Shown here: piece after piece, positions 42,310 to 51,004 of the stretch | How positions within the stretch are numbered: the first letter of the stretch is position 1 | Layout of the letters: each line of letters opens with the position of its first letter | From: an uncultured Bacteroidales bacterium | GTDB lineage: Bacteria > Bacteroidota > Bacteroidia > Bacteroidales > UBA932 | DNA: 64,000 nt | Direction of reading: 5' to 3' | NCBI GenBank assembly: GCA_944326255.1 | Contig: CALVDG010000006.1 | Coordinates: forward strand, 36,924 to 100,923 | Program-made: the position numbers and the translations under genes | Notes under the pieces: model-generated | Databases searched by the model: none | What the model was told of the DNA's origin: nothing | What the model saw: the letters and a program-made list of their open reading frames with translations, nothing else

Positions 42310-43329
42310 ATGAAGATAGGAGACCTTGATCTCGGGGACAGGCCCCTGCTGCTGGCACCCATGGAGGACGTGACCGATCTTTCTTTCAGATATGTCTGCA
42401 AGAAGTTCGGAGCGGATATGATGTACACGGAGTTCATATCCTCGGACGGACTGATACGCGATGTGCCGGGGTCGCTGTATAAGCTGAGGATATTTGACTA
42501 TGAGCGTCCGATCGGTATGCAGATATACGGTCACATACCAGAGGCGATGGTGGAGTCGGCCCTGAGGGTGGAGGCTGCCCGTCCTGATGTGATAGACATC
42601 AATTTCGGCTGTCCGGTCAACAAGATAGCCCGTCGCGGCGCAGGTTCCGGCATGATGCGCGAGCCGGACAAGATGGTGGAGATTACCCGCAGGGTGGTGG
42701 ATGCGGTCAAGCTGCCTGTTACGGTCAAGACCCGTCTGGGCTGGGATGAGGACAGTAAGATCATCGTGGAGCTGGCGGAGCGGCTTCAGGACGTAGGCAT
42801 CAAGGCTATAACGATACACGGCCGGACCCGCTGCCAGATGTACAAAGGCGAGGCGGACTGGACTCTGATAGGGGAGGTCAAGCGCAATCCGAGGATGAGG
42901 ATACCGGTCATCGGCAACGGTGACATCAAGACTCCTCAGGATGCGGCCAATGCTTTTGAACGGTATGGGGTGGACGGTGTGATGGTGGGACGCGCCAGCT
43001 TCGGGCATCCGTGGATCTTCCGGGAGATGAGGCACTATCTGGATACAGGGGAGGAACTTCCGCCCATGAGTGTAGGCGAGCGGGTAGCCCTGGCAAAGGA
43101 ACATTTTGCCAAATCACTGGAGTTCAAGGGCGAGCGGACGGGAGTGCTGGAGATGCGCAGGCATCTGTCCTGCTATTTCAAGGGACTTCCGGACTTCAAG
43201 GAGACAAGACTGCGTCTGGTGACCGAGAACGATCCGGCCAGAGTGCTGGAGATACTTGACTATATAGGTGAGCGCTGGGGCGGAGCGGACGGGCCTACTC
43301 AATCTTCTCCCCTGTCCACGACTCTATAA
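42310..43329 (+). CDS. dusB: tRNA-dihydrouridine synthase (DusB-like)
   Basis: 339 residues. FMN TIM-barrel with LLLAPMEDVTDLSFR, DINFGCPVNKIARRGAGSGMM (conserved catalytic Cys), VTVKTRLGWDEDS, ITIHGRTRCQMYKGEADW and IPVIGNGDIKTPQDA, then a C-terminal helical domain. It reduces uridine to dihydrouridine in tRNA using NADPH. Its 3' end overlaps the convergent 74-residue gene by 35 nt. Confidence 0.95.
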   Translation: MKIGDLDLGDRPLLLAPMEDVTDLSFRYVCKKFGADMMYTEFISSDGLIRDVPGSLYKLRIFDYERPIGMQIYGHIPEAMVESALRVEAARPDVIDINFGCPVNKIARRGAGSGMMREPDKMVEITRRVVDAVKLPVTVKTRLGWDEDSKIIVELAERLQDVGIKAITIHGRTRCQMYKGEADWTLIGEVKRNPRMRIPVIGNGDIKTPQDAANAFERYGVDGVMVGRASFGHPWIFREMRHYLDTGEELPPMSVGERVALAKEHFAKSLEFKGERTGVLEMRRHLSCYFKGLPDFKETRLRLVTENDPARVLEILDYIGERWGGADGPTQSSPLSTTL

Positions 43330-43519
43330 GGGCCTTGCAGGCGACGGCTCCTACGGGAACGGCTATTACCAGGCTGCTGAAGATGCGCAGGAAGTCGGAG
43401 TTCATGTGCAGCCACTCGCGGCATATGTATGAGATCAGAATGTATGTCACTACTGCGAGTGCGATGCAGATAGCCACTGCGGCTATTTTTCTTTGCAGAG
43501 AGATTTCGATTTTCTTCAT
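43295..43519 (-). CDS. Small two-TM inner-membrane protein
   Basis: 74 residues. A short amphipathic N-terminus (MKKIEISLQRK) is followed by two membrane helices (about 12-30 and 43-63) and an acidic end. It overlaps the 3' end of dusB on the opposite strand and is alone. No family recognised; reading frame, start and hydrophobic pattern support a real gene. Confidence 0.65.
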   Translation of the reverse strand: MKKIEISLQRKIAAVAICIALAVVTYILISYICREWLHMNSDFLRIFSSLVIAVPVGAVACKALIESWTGEKIE

Positions 43520-43590
43520 AACGGATACAAGGTTAATAGGTTTTGTGCCTCAAATATAGCGATTTTTTCTCCACGGTACAATCTTCTAAT

Positions 43591-43621
43591 TTTGCAACGT
43601 TGGAAATTTTGTATATCTTTG
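43591..43621 (+). promoter_or_regulatory. Promoter of the rplM-rpsI operon
   Basis: TTTG (43591-43594), 19-nt spacer, TATCTTTG (43614-43621): full Bacteroidota consensus. Confidence 0.85.
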
Positions 43622-43682
43622 CACCCCCTTATAATAGGGGGATTGCAACAAATTTTAATGTATTAACTTAAAAATCAACACA
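43622..43682 (+). promoter_or_regulatory. Short structured leader of rplM
   Basis: CCCCC-ttataata-GGGGG hairpin right at the transcript start, then an AT-rich, unpaired stretch to the GTG start. Ribosomal protein leaders that bind L13 are plausible here; this is inference from position and the hairpin. Confidence 0.45.
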
Positions 43683-44138
43683 GTGGACACATTAAGCTAC
43701 AAAACAGTGTCGGCTAACCCGAACATGATCGAGAAGAAATGGGTAGTGGTTGATGCAACAGACCAGATCGTGGGTCGCCTTGCTTCCAAAGTGGCTATCA
43801 TGCTGCGCGGCAAGAACAAGGTGTACTACACCCCGAACATGGACTGCGGCGATTATGTTATCATAATCAACGCCGAGAAAGTCCGTTTCACCGGGAAGAA
43901 GCTCACAGATAAGGTCTATGTACGTCACACCGGCTATCCTGGAGGTCAGCGTTTCGCTACTCCCAAGGAACTTCTCGCACGCAAGCCGGAAGCCGTAGTG
44001 AGGGAGGCCATCCGCAAGATGCTCCCCAAGACCCGCCTGGGTGCCAAGATGTACAGGAACCTTCATGTATACGCAGGTCCCGAGCATCCTCATCAGGCTC
44101 AATCACCAGTATTAATCAACATTAACGAACAAAAGTAA
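43683..44138 (+). CDS. rplM: 50S ribosomal protein L13
   Basis: 151 residues with a GTG start ([12 protein letters not shown]), which is usual in Bacteroidota. Hallmarks: [48 protein letters not shown] and [23 protein letters not shown]. Binds 23S rRNA early in large-subunit assembly. Followed by rpsI after 7 nt, the conserved L13-S9 pair. Confidence 0.98.
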   Translation: MDTLSYKTVSANPNMIEKKWVVVDATDQIVGRLASKVAIMLRGKNKVYYTPNMDCGDYVIIINAEKVRFTGKKLTDKVYVRHTGYPGGQRFATPKELLARKPEAVVREAIRKMLPKTRLGAKMYRNLHVYAGPEHPHQAQSPVLININEQK

Positions 44139-44145
44139 ACAGAGC

Positions 44146-44535
44146 ATGGAAGTAATCAACGCCCTTGGAAGACGTAAATCTGCTGTCGCTCGCGTTTATG
44201 TGACTACAGGCAAAGGCAACATCACCATCAACGGCCGTACCCTTGAGGAGTACTTCAAGGAGGAGACTCTCCGTTATATCGTGAGACAGCCTCTGAATGT
44301 GACTGAGACTCTGGCCGATTTCGACATCAAAGTCAATCTTGACGGCGGTGGCATCAAAGGCCAGGCCGAGGCACTCCGCCTTGCCATATCCCGCGCACTC
44401 TGCGAGATCAACAAGGAGGCCTATCGTCCGGTTCTGAAGTCCAACGGTTTCCTCACCCGCGATGCCCGCGAGGTCGAGAGGAAGAAACCCGGACAGCCCG
44501 GTGCACGTAGACGCTTCCAGTTCAGCAAACGTTAG
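44146..44535 (+). CDS. rpsI: 30S ribosomal protein S9
   Basis: 129 residues; [26 protein letters not shown] at the start and [18 protein letters not shown] at the C-terminus, whose last Lys-Arg reach the P-site tRNA. Second gene of the rplM operon. Confidence 0.98.
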   Translation: MEVINALGRRKSAVARVYVTTGKGNITINGRTLEEYFKEETLRYIVRQPLNVTETLADFDIKVNLDGGGIKGQAEALRLAISRALCEINKEAYRPVLKSNGFLTRDAREVERKKPGQPGARRRFQFSKR

Positions 44536-44720
44536 TATTTACGTAGAACTTACAGAATGCACAGTCAGGATTCAAAACGGACAGACCCCTTTGAAGGTTA
44601 CTGCGCGTTTGTCCTGCTGCGGAAAATTTCGAAGACCGGCTCCGGCTGCATGAGCCGACCGCTACTTCAAAATTAACAAAGAGAACTCTTGTATAACACA
44701 GAGACAAAATTAACAAAACA
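44536..44720 (+). promoter_or_regulatory. Leader region between rpsI and rpsB
   Basis: 185 bp with no credible gene. It contains a CGGCTC-cggctgcat-GAGCCG hairpin (about 44637-44657) followed by AT-rich sequence to the rpsB start. A ribosomal protein (S2) autoregulatory leader is possible but unproven. Confidence 0.35.
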
Positions 44721-45578
44721 ATGCCCAGAACAAATTTCCAAGATTTACTTGATGCAGGTGTTCACTTCGGTCACCTGAAGAGAAAATGGAATCCCAAAAT
44801 GGCTCCTTACATTTTCATGGAGAAAAACGGAATCCATATCATAGACCTGCATAAGACTGTTGTCAAGATAGACGAGGCCGCGAACGTAATGAAGCAGCTC
44901 GCCCGTGCGGGCCGCCGTATCCTCTTCGTGGCTACCAAGAAACAGGCAAAGGACATCGTCGCAGAATATGCGCAGGGTGTCGGTATGCCTTATGTGACAG
45001 AGAGATGGCCCGGTGGAATGCTCACCAACTTCCCCACCATCCGTAAAGCTGTCAAGAAGATGCACACCATCGATGAGATGATGACCAACGGTACCTTTGA
45101 GACCCTTGCAAAGCGTGAGCGTCTCCAGATTACCCGTCAGAGAGCCAAGCTTGAGAAGAACCTCGGTTCCATAGCTGACCTCAACCGTCTTCCTGCAGCC
45201 CTTTTCGTAGTGGACGTACAGAAAGAGATGAACGCCGTAAAGGAGGCCAACCGTCTCAACATCCCGGTTATCGCAGTTGTTGATACATGTTGCGATCCCA
45301 CACCTATTGATTATGTGATTCCCGGTAACGACGACGCCGCCAAGTCCGTATCAGTGATCCTCGATGCTCTTTGCGGAGCCATCAAGGAGGGACTGGAAGA
45401 GAGAAAGCTCGAGAAGGACAAAGAGGAGGAGGCCCGCGAGGCTGACAATGCCGCTTCCGGCAAGAAGATGCGTCCCCGCAAGGGTGCCGCTCCCAAGGCA
45501 GAGGTCGCACCTGCAGCTGAGCCCGTGGCAGAAGAGGCTCCCGCAGCTCCCGCTGAGCCCGCAGAAGTAAAGGAGTAA
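44721..45578 (+). CDS. rpsB: 30S ribosomal protein S2
   Basis: 285 residues: the S2 core (FQDLLDAGVHFGHLKRKWNPKMAPYIF, RWPGGMLTNFPTIRKAVKK, DTCCDPTPIDYVIPGNDDA) plus a C-terminal extension of about 55 residues, first Lys/Glu-rich, then Ala/Pro/Glu-rich, typical of Bacteroidota. Followed by tsf after 17 nt, the universal rpsB-tsf pair. Confidence 0.98.
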   Translation: MPRTNFQDLLDAGVHFGHLKRKWNPKMAPYIFMEKNGIHIIDLHKTVVKIDEAANVMKQLARAGRRILFVATKKQAKDIVAEYAQGVGMPYVTERWPGGMLTNFPTIRKAVKKMHTIDEMMTNGTFETLAKRERLQITRQRAKLEKNLGSIADLNRLPAALFVVDVQKEMNAVKEANRLNIPVIAVVDTCCDPTPIDYVIPGNDDAAKSVSVILDALCGAIKEGLEERKLEKDKEEEAREADNAASGKKMRPRKGAAPKAEVAPAAEPVAEEAPAAPAEPAEVKE

Positions 45579-45595
45579 TTTAAAATAAGGTAACC

Positions 45596-46591
45596 ATGGA
45601 AATTAAAGCAATAGACGTTCAGAAGCTCCGCAAGATGACCGGAGCCGGAATGATGGACTGCAAGAAGGCTCTCGTAGAGGCCAACGGTGACTATGAGAGA
45701 GCAAAGGAGATCATCCGTGAGAAAGGCAAGCTCGTGGCTGCCAAGAGGGCTGACCGCGAGACTTCCGAGGGTGCTGTCGTAGCCAAGGTGGACGGCAGCA
45801 AGGGTATTCTCCTGTGCCTTGGCTGCGAGACTGACTTCGTGGCCAAGAACGAGGAGTTCCAGGCTCTTGCAAATGCCATCGCCGATGCAGCCATCAAGGC
45901 TATGCCCGCCGATATGGAAGCCCTCAAGGCCTGCACCATCGCTGACGGCCGCACAGTAGAGGCTGCCATCACAGAGCAGATCGGCAAGACCGGTGAGAAG
46001 CACTCCCTCGTAGCTTACGAGAAAGTCGAGGCTCCCTATATCATCTCCTACATCCACACTATTAACGGTAAGCTCGGCGCAATCGTCGGCTTCAACAAGG
46101 AAGTGCCCGTAGAGCTCGCCAAGGGCGTAGCCATGCAGGTAGCATCCATGAATCCCGTCGCAGTCAACAAAGAGGCCGTGCCTCAGAGTGTTGTTGACGA
46201 GGAGCTTAAGGTGGCTGTGGAGAAGACCAAGGAGGAACTCGTAAAGAAGGCTGTGGACGCCGCTCTCAGCAAGGCCGGTATCAATCCCGCCCACGTGGAC
46301 AGCGAGGACCACATCCAGTCCAACACCGCCAAAGGCTGGCTCACTCCCGAGCAGGCTGACCAGGCCCGTGAGATTATCAAGACCGTCTCAGCTGAGAAGG
46401 CCGCTAATCTCCAGGAGGCTATGGTCAACAACATCGCCAACGGCCGTCTGAACAAGTTCTTCAAGGAGAACACCCTCGAGGAGCAGGAGTACCAGATGGG
46501 CGACGGCAAGACCTCCGTCAAGGCCGCCATAGCAGCCGTAGACAAAGAGGCCAAAGTGACCGTCTTCAAGCGCATCTCCCTCGTAGACTAA
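45596..46591 (+). CDS. tsf: Elongation factor Ts
   Basis: 331 residues. N-terminal UBA-like domain ([31 protein letters not shown]), the TDFVAKN motif ([12 protein letters not shown]) that displaces GDP from EF-Tu, two core domains, and a long C-terminal coiled segment ([38 protein letters not shown]). Ends with its own terminator. Confidence 0.98.
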   Translation: MEIKAIDVQKLRKMTGAGMMDCKKALVEANGDYERAKEIIREKGKLVAAKRADRETSEGAVVAKVDGSKGILLCLGCETDFVAKNEEFQALANAIADAAIKAMPADMEALKACTIADGRTVEAAITEQIGKTGEKHSLVAYEKVEAPYIISYIHTINGKLGAIVGFNKEVPVELAKGVAMQVASMNPVAVNKEAVPQSVVDEELKVAVEKTKEELVKKAVDAALSKAGINPAHVDSEDHIQSNTAKGWLTPEQADQAREIIKTVSAEKAANLQEAMVNNIANGRLNKFFKENTLEEQEYQMGDGKTSVKAAIAAVDKEAKVTVFKRISLVD

Positions 46592-46620
46592 TCCCCCGCC
46601 CTTAAAGGGCAATCACATAG

Positions 46621-46660
46621 AAAAGGCCGGAAGGACATTGCATCCCCTCCGGCCTTTTTG
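46621..46660 (+). terminator. Terminator of rpsB-tsf
   Basis: AAAAGGCCGGA / TCCGGCCTTTTT arms round an 18-nt loop. Confidence 0.88.
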
Positions 46661-46718
46661 TTTATCCCTCCACCGTACAGTCTTTCCCTCCGGGAAAGTG
46701 AACCGCATCCACGCAGTG

Positions 46719-47897
46719 TTACTTCAGGGGGGCGAGCATCAGGATGTTGTTGCTCTCGGGGGTGAGGCCGTCGAGGATTTCCTGGATTCGGGCCTTGTTC
46801 TCCTCGGAGAGGTTGCCTTCTTTAAGAGCGTTCTCCGCAACTTCGGTAAAGGTCTCCGGGTCAAGGACAGTGTACCAGTAGCCGCCGGTGAAGGATACGT
46901 AGTCGGTTTCTTTGGCCAGGTAGTCGTTGTAGAATGTGGTTTTTATGCTCTCTCCCGTGCGCCGGTCGGTGATGACGTATTCGGGCTTGCCGGTGCTGAA
47001 TCCCCATTCGGTCTGTACGGGGTAGCTTACACTGGTGATGAAGTGTCCGGGCAGCATGATATAGGAGTGGATGGGGGCATCCTCGTTGACGTTGAGGTTG
47101 TAGTCCTCGGATTCCACCTCCTTGGTGTGGAAGTCTATAGTGTAGACCGGATTGACGGCACCCTCATTGATTACGTACAGTGAGTCCTGTCCGCCGCCCC
47201 AGGTTATGAGCGACAGGTCAAAGACTTCTTCCACGTTGCCGCTACTCTCTATCTCATTACTGAATTCGGGTGTCATGGTCAGGTGGCCGGCCGGTATCTC
47301 CCAGAGTACATTGCCCTGCATGTCCTGCTGCCATGCAATCACCGGCACCATATCCCTGAACGGCAGGGCGGCGACGGTTACTGTGCCGGCCTTCGAGTCT
47401 ACCTGGAACTGTCCTTTGGGCACGCCGTATTTCAGAGGAACCTCCTTTTTGAACTTGCCGGTAGCGATGTCGAAGCCCAGCAGAGTCTTGGTCTGCCAGG
47501 GCAGGAGCCATATCGTGCCGTCCTCCTCGTCTATCCTGGGAGAACCGTAGGTGTTGAGGTATTCGCCCGGGCCGCGTCCGATGGCCCCTACGTCACGGAG
47601 GAATTTGCCGGTCGCGCGGTCGTAGAGCTTGGCCGGGCCGCGCATGGATGCGCCGATGCAGATGTAGTGGTCGCTGAATGCGTAAGTGTAGCCGGTGGCG
47701 AATGCCTCGACCCTGCTGTCCAGGGCTATGAACTCAGGCTCTCCTGCCAGTTCGGAGATATTCATTGCCGGGGCCTGGCTGACCCGGTTGAAATTGACGC
47801 TGATGAGTTCTCCGTCATTTTTCTGTCCACATGCGGTTGCGATGACGGCGGCCGCTCCTGCGGCAATGGCTTTCAGTAAGTGCGATTTTGTTCTCAT
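46719..47897 (-). CDS. 6-bladed beta-propeller lipoprotein
   Basis: 392 residues, lipoprotein signal (AAVIATAC, Cys23). Blade-like repeats such as GAIGRGPGEYLNTYGSPRIDEEDGTIWLLPWQTKTLLGFD match the Bacteroidota 6-bladed beta-propeller lipoproteins (BF2222-like). Surface or periplasmic, ligand unknown. Stands alone; TATCTTTG (47933-47926, minus strand) with a TTTG box at 47955-47952 is its promoter. Confidence 0.88.
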   Translation of the reverse strand: MRTKSHLLKAIAAGAAAVIATACGQKNDGELISVNFNRVSQAPAMNISELAGEPEFIALDSRVEAFATGYTYAFSDHYICIGASMRGPAKLYDRATGKFLRDVGAIGRGPGEYLNTYGSPRIDEEDGTIWLLPWQTKTLLGFDIATGKFKKEVPLKYGVPKGQFQVDSKAGTVTVAALPFRDMVPVIAWQQDMQGNVLWEIPAGHLTMTPEFSNEIESSGNVEEVFDLSLITWGGGQDSLYVINEGAVNPVYTIDFHTKEVESEDYNLNVNEDAPIHSYIMLPGHFITSVSYPVQTEWGFSTGKPEYVITDRRTGESIKTTFYNDYLAKETDYVSFTGGYWYTVLDPETFTEVAENALKEGNLSEENKARIQEILDGLTPESNNILMLAPLK

Positions 47898-47925
47898 GGT
47901 ACTTGAAGTTAGTGTTTTGCGCTGT

Positions 47926-47955
47926 CAAAGATATGAAAAAATCGATATAACCAAA
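47926..47955 (-). promoter_or_regulatory. Promoter of the beta-propeller lipoprotein gene
   Basis: Minus strand TTTG (47955-47952), 18-nt spacer, TATCTTTG (47933-47926). Confidence 0.65.
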
Positions 47956-48016
47956 AAAAATAGTTGTATTTTCCCCGCATTCTAGATGCTTTCTTTCCTG
48001 CATTTCGCTACATCGC

Positions 48017-48138
48017 GAGAGTGTACCACAGATGCTTGATAGTAGTACACTCTTCGAGGGATTTTGCGGTATTTGCCCCAAATAGGAATGTTTTTACTAG
48101 GAGTGTGTACTATTTTTCAGAAAAGAAGGTACACTCTC
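48017..48138. repeat. Two REP-like palindromes upstream of the RAYT gene
   Basis: 38-bp elements at 48017-48054 (arms GAGAGTGTACC and AGTACACTCTT) and 48101-48138 (GAGTGTGTACT and GGTACACTCTC). Each has 11-bp arms and a 16-nt loop. Their starts are 84 bp apart, exactly as in the pair at 25.6 kb. Confidence 0.88.
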
Positions 48139-48166
48139 CGAACTGAAACTTCGTAGAGCAAATAAA

Positions 48167-48198
48167 TTTGTTCTCCTCTCGGCTTCTTAGTATATTTG
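48167..48198 (+). promoter_or_regulatory. Promoter of the RAYT gene
   Basis: TTTG (48167-48170), 20-nt spacer, TATATTTG (48191-48198): full consensus. The start codon at 48238 is preceded by a strong AAGGAGG site (48223-48229), which is unusual for Bacteroidota. Confidence 0.8.
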
Positions 48199-48237
48199 CA
48201 AAGACTTTCATTAAATGATTACAAGGAGGAGAGAGAC

Positions 48238-49164
48238 ATGGGCAGGAGATTGTATCATATCTGTTTTACCTCTCACAATGAGGTACTTTGCCGAAGTTAT
48301 AAGGATTACTGCATGATGTTCAACTGCATTGCACAGGCTGTGATCAAGACTGGCAGCAGTCTGTTGGCTCATGCCATAATGTCTACGCACGTACACATGA
48401 TTGCCGTATGTGCTGATCCGTCCAATCTGGTAATGCGGATAAGAACTTCGTATACACAGATGTTCAATCACCGTTACAAGCGCAAGGGAGCATTGGGGGA
48501 CAAGGCTTTCTTCTGCAGTAAGCTTGAGGGACGGCGTCATATCGCAGCCGCGATAAGTTATGTCATACGCAATCCCTACCATCACGAAGTGTGCGCAAAC
48601 CTTTACTCCTATCCGTTCTCTTCCGTCAATCAGTATTTTAAGAATAAAATACAATCTTTTTCTCCCGTAACGGAAGCTGTGTTTCGAAGGAAAAAGTCGG
48701 ATATTATCCGGATAAAAAATCATCTGCCCGATGACGTTGATGTTTTGAGGTCAACCGGCATGATCTCATATGACGATGTGGTAGACAGTGTTTTGGTAGA
48801 GGGTTATTTCGGATCGTACCGCGCTTTTCTGTTCGGTCTTAGCCGTAATGACTATGAGCGATGGATGCGGGAGCAGGAGGAAGATGACGATGGTCTGCCG
48901 CCGGTTACGCTCGGAACTGTAGAGGCTTTTCTGCCGGATAGGGAGGTGCAGCTGATTTTGAAGCAGAATCAGCATTGGGTCAACGAGAAACGTGTTTCGG
49001 ATATTGAGTTGTGCGATATTATAGACCATCAGTGTGTACCGCGTTATGGGAAAGTCAGTTATGTACAGCTTTTCCATTCCGAGGTGGATGATGTGCGTCA
49101 GAGCCTTGCAGATGCGTTACGGGTATCGCAGGGGCAGTTGGAGAGGTGTTTGCCATATTCTTAG
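48238..49164 (+). CDS. REP-associated tyrosine transposase-like protein (RAYT, Y1/HUH superfamily)
   Basis: 308 residues from ATG at 48238; an earlier TTG at 48196 overlaps the -7 box. The N-terminal Y1_Tnp domain starts MGRRLYHICFTSHNEVLCRS, has the HUH metal motif in IMSTHVHMIAV (His51-Val-His53) and the likely catalytic Tyr108 in ISYVIRNPYHH. A C-terminal half of about 170 residues (DIELCDIIDHQCVPRYGKVSYVQLF.., LADALRVSQGQLERCLP) is longer than in most RAYTs and looks like a helical DNA-binding region. Six matching palindromes flank it: two upstream and four downstream. No terminal inverted repeats of an IS200/IS605 type and no TnpB are seen, so it is a domesticated or REP-mobilising enzyme rather than a plain insertion sequence. 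Confidence 0.88.
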   Translation: MGRRLYHICFTSHNEVLCRSYKDYCMMFNCIAQAVIKTGSSLLAHAIMSTHVHMIAVCADPSNLVMRIRTSYTQMFNHRYKRKGALGDKAFFCSKLEGRRHIAAAISYVIRNPYHHEVCANLYSYPFSSVNQYFKNKIQSFSPVTEAVFRRKKSDIIRIKNHLPDDVDVLRSTGMISYDDVVDSVLVEGYFGSYRAFLFGLSRNDYERWMREQEEDDDGLPPVTLGTVEAFLPDREVQLILKQNQHWVNEKRVSDIELCDIIDHQCVPRYGKVSYVQLFHSEVDDVRQSLADALRVSQGQLERCLPYS

Positions 49165-49190
49165 TTTTGTTTTGTGGAGACTGATGATGC

Positions 49191-49534
49191 GGGAGTGTAC
49201 CATTTCACCGAGATATCGGTACACCCTCGTAGAGGCTATCCTGTCTCGTCGCCTCCGCAACCCATTCTCGTCGGCATTTACATTTCCCCTTTCCACGAGA
49301 GTGTACCACTAGGGTGGGAAAAGGGTACACTCTCATTTGGGAAATGGATGCTGTGCCGTTTGTAGTGGCTTGTGGATGGCTGGCAAGATGGAGAGTGTAC
49401 GTGAAGCATGGGAAAATGGTACACTCTCGTGGGGGAGGAGTAGGGTATGCCCGTCGAGAAGTGCTTATGAGTGTGGTGCGTATAGAATCTATGGGCGAGG
49501 GTGTACGGATAATGTGGAGTCATGGTACACTCTC
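49191..49534. repeat. Four REP-like palindromes downstream of the RAYT gene
   Basis: 38-bp elements at 49191-49228, 49297-49334, 49391-49428 and 49497-49534, spaced 106, 94 and 106 bp. Consensus arms are GAGAGTGTACC and GGTACACTCTC with a variable 16-nt loop; three loops share TGGGA or TGGAG in the middle. The 49297 copy has perfect arms and an outer CATTTCCC (49281-49288) / GGGAAATG (49339-49346) repeat. The short reading frames across 49034-49642 run through these palindromes and are not credible genes. Confidence 0.9.
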
Positions 49535-49646
49535 CGATGGCAGAAGGGATGGGGGATGAAGGCTAGGGAGGAAATTGGGCGGGAATCAGATGAGGGACGG
49601 AAAATAGGAAGAAAACGGGAACGGAAACCTAATGTAGGGTAAATGA

Positions 49647-49680
49647 AAAAGACCGGGTCCGGGAAAGGACGCGGTCTTTT
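49647..49680 (-). terminator. Terminator of kbl
   Basis: AAAAGACC and GGTCTTTT arms with an inner GTCC/GGAC stem; on the minus strand it is followed by a T run, 32 nt after the kbl stop. Confidence 0.75.
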
Positions 49681-49711
49681 GTGGTTTTGTGTGTTGTGGA
49701 GCGGGCCGGGC

Positions 49712-50902
49712 TTATTTCAGGACGCCGAGCTCCTTGCCGATCTTGGTGAAGGCTGCGACGCATCTGTCGAGATGCTCCTTCTTGTGGCCGGCGGATACCT
49801 GTACGCGGATACGGGCCTGGTCTTTAGGCACTACAGGGTAGTAGAATCCGGTTACGAAGATGCCTTCGTCCTGCAGGCGGGCGGCCATCTCCTGAGACAG
49901 CTTGGCATCGTAAAGCATGACGGCGCAGATAGCTGACTCGGTGGGCTTGATGTCGAAGCCGGCAGCCTTCATCTTGCTGATGAAGTAGTCGGTGTTCTCG
50001 TGCAGACGGTCCTGAAGCTCGTTGGACTCCTTCATCATGTCGAACATGCGGATACCTGCGGCCGCGATCATGGGAGGTATGGAGTTGGAGAACAGATAAG
50101 GCCTTGACCTCTGGCGCAGCATGGCGATGATCTCCTTCTTACCGGTGGTGAATCCGCCGACGGAGCCGCCGAATGCCTTTCCGAGGGTGCCTGTGATGAT
50201 CTCGATCTGGCCGCGGAGGTTGTAACGCTCGGTCACGCCGCGTCCGGTCTTTCCTACGACACCTGCGGAGTGCGACTCATCGACCATGACCATGGCGTTG
50301 TACTTCTCGGCGAGGGCGTGGATCTTGTCCAGAGGACATACGTTGCCGTCCATTGAGAATACACCGTCGGTGACGATGATGCGGTGACGCTGGGCCTGAG
50401 CCTCCTGGAGGCATTTCTCCAGCTCGGCCATGTCGGCGTTGGCGTAGCGGTATCTCTTGGCCTTGCACAGACGCACTCCGTCGATGATGGATGCGTGGTT
50501 GAGGGAATCGGATATGATGGCGTCCTGCTCGTTCAGAAGGGGCTCGAACACACCACCGTTGGCGTCGAAGCATGCAGCGTAGAGGATGGTGTCCTCAGTG
50601 CCGAAGAACTCTGCGATCTTGGCCTCGAGGGTCTTCTGCAGGTCGCCGGTACCGCAGATGAAACGTACGCTGGCCATACCGTAGCCGTGGGTGTCCATGG
50701 CATCCTTGGCGGCCTTTACGAGTTCCTTGCTGTCGGCAAGTCCGAGGTAGTTGTTGGCGCAGAAGTTGAGGGCTTTTGTGCCGTCCTGGAGTGTAATCTC
50801 AGGACCCTGGGGAGACACGATTACGCGCTCTTCCTTGTACAGTCCTGCTTCCTTGATGCTGTTCAGCTCGTTCTGAAGATAGGCTTGAAAATCTTTGTAC
50901 AT
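49712..50902 (-). CDS. kbl: Glycine C-acetyltransferase (2-amino-3-ketobutyrate CoA ligase)
   Basis: 396 residues, standard length. PLP alpha-oxoamine synthase: NFCANNYLGLADSKELV, HGYGMASVRFICGTGDLQKTLE, DSLNHASIIDGVRLCKA, MVMVDESHSAGVVG, and the PLP lysine in TGTLGKAFGGSVGG. With threonine dehydrogenase it splits threonine-derived 2-amino-3-ketobutyrate into glycine and acetyl-CoA; no tdh lies here. The family also includes serine palmitoyltransferase, which Bacteroidales carry, but the start MYKDFQAYLQNELNSIKEAGLYK is kbl-like. -7 box TAACTTTG (50934-50927, minus). Confidence 0.92.
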   Translation of the reverse strand: MYKDFQAYLQNELNSIKEAGLYKEERVIVSPQGPEITLQDGTKALNFCANNYLGLADSKELVKAAKDAMDTHGYGMASVRFICGTGDLQKTLEAKIAEFFGTEDTILYAACFDANGGVFEPLLNEQDAIISDSLNHASIIDGVRLCKAKRYRYANADMAELEKCLQEAQAQRHRIIVTDGVFSMDGNVCPLDKIHALAEKYNAMVMVDESHSAGVVGKTGRGVTERYNLRGQIEIITGTLGKAFGGSVGGFTTGKKEIIAMLRQRSRPYLFSNSIPPMIAAAGIRMFDMMKESNELQDRLHENTDYFISKMKAAGFDIKPTESAICAVMLYDAKLSQEMAARLQDEGIFVTGFYYPVVPKDQARIRVQVSAGHKKEHLDRCVAAFTKIGKELGVLK

Positions 50903-50963
50903 AATGCTGTGTATTTAGTTTGGACGCAAAGTTAGTAAATAAGCCGTTCAGTTGTGATAAAAA

Positions 50964-50994
50964 TTTGGAAACTGCGGAAGTTTTTTTAGTTTTG
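50964..50994 (+). promoter_or_regulatory. Promoter of the tetR-RND operon
   Basis: TTTG (50964-50967), 19-nt spacer, TAGTTTTG (50987-50994). The ATG follows at 51005, so the transcript would have almost no 5' UTR. Confidence 0.75.
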
Positions 50995-51004
50995 CAACCT
51001 GATT

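Noticed and set aside
48238..49164. Ordinary IS200/IS605 insertion sequence
   Set aside because: No TnpB, no single left/right end hairpin pair; instead many dispersed palindromes and a protein about twice the usual TnpA length.
49191..49534. Regularly spaced repeats resembling a small CRISPR array
   Set aside because: The repeats are palindromes with variable 16-nt loops, spacing is uneven (106, 94, 106 bp), there are no Cas genes, and the same elements occur elsewhere as pairs.
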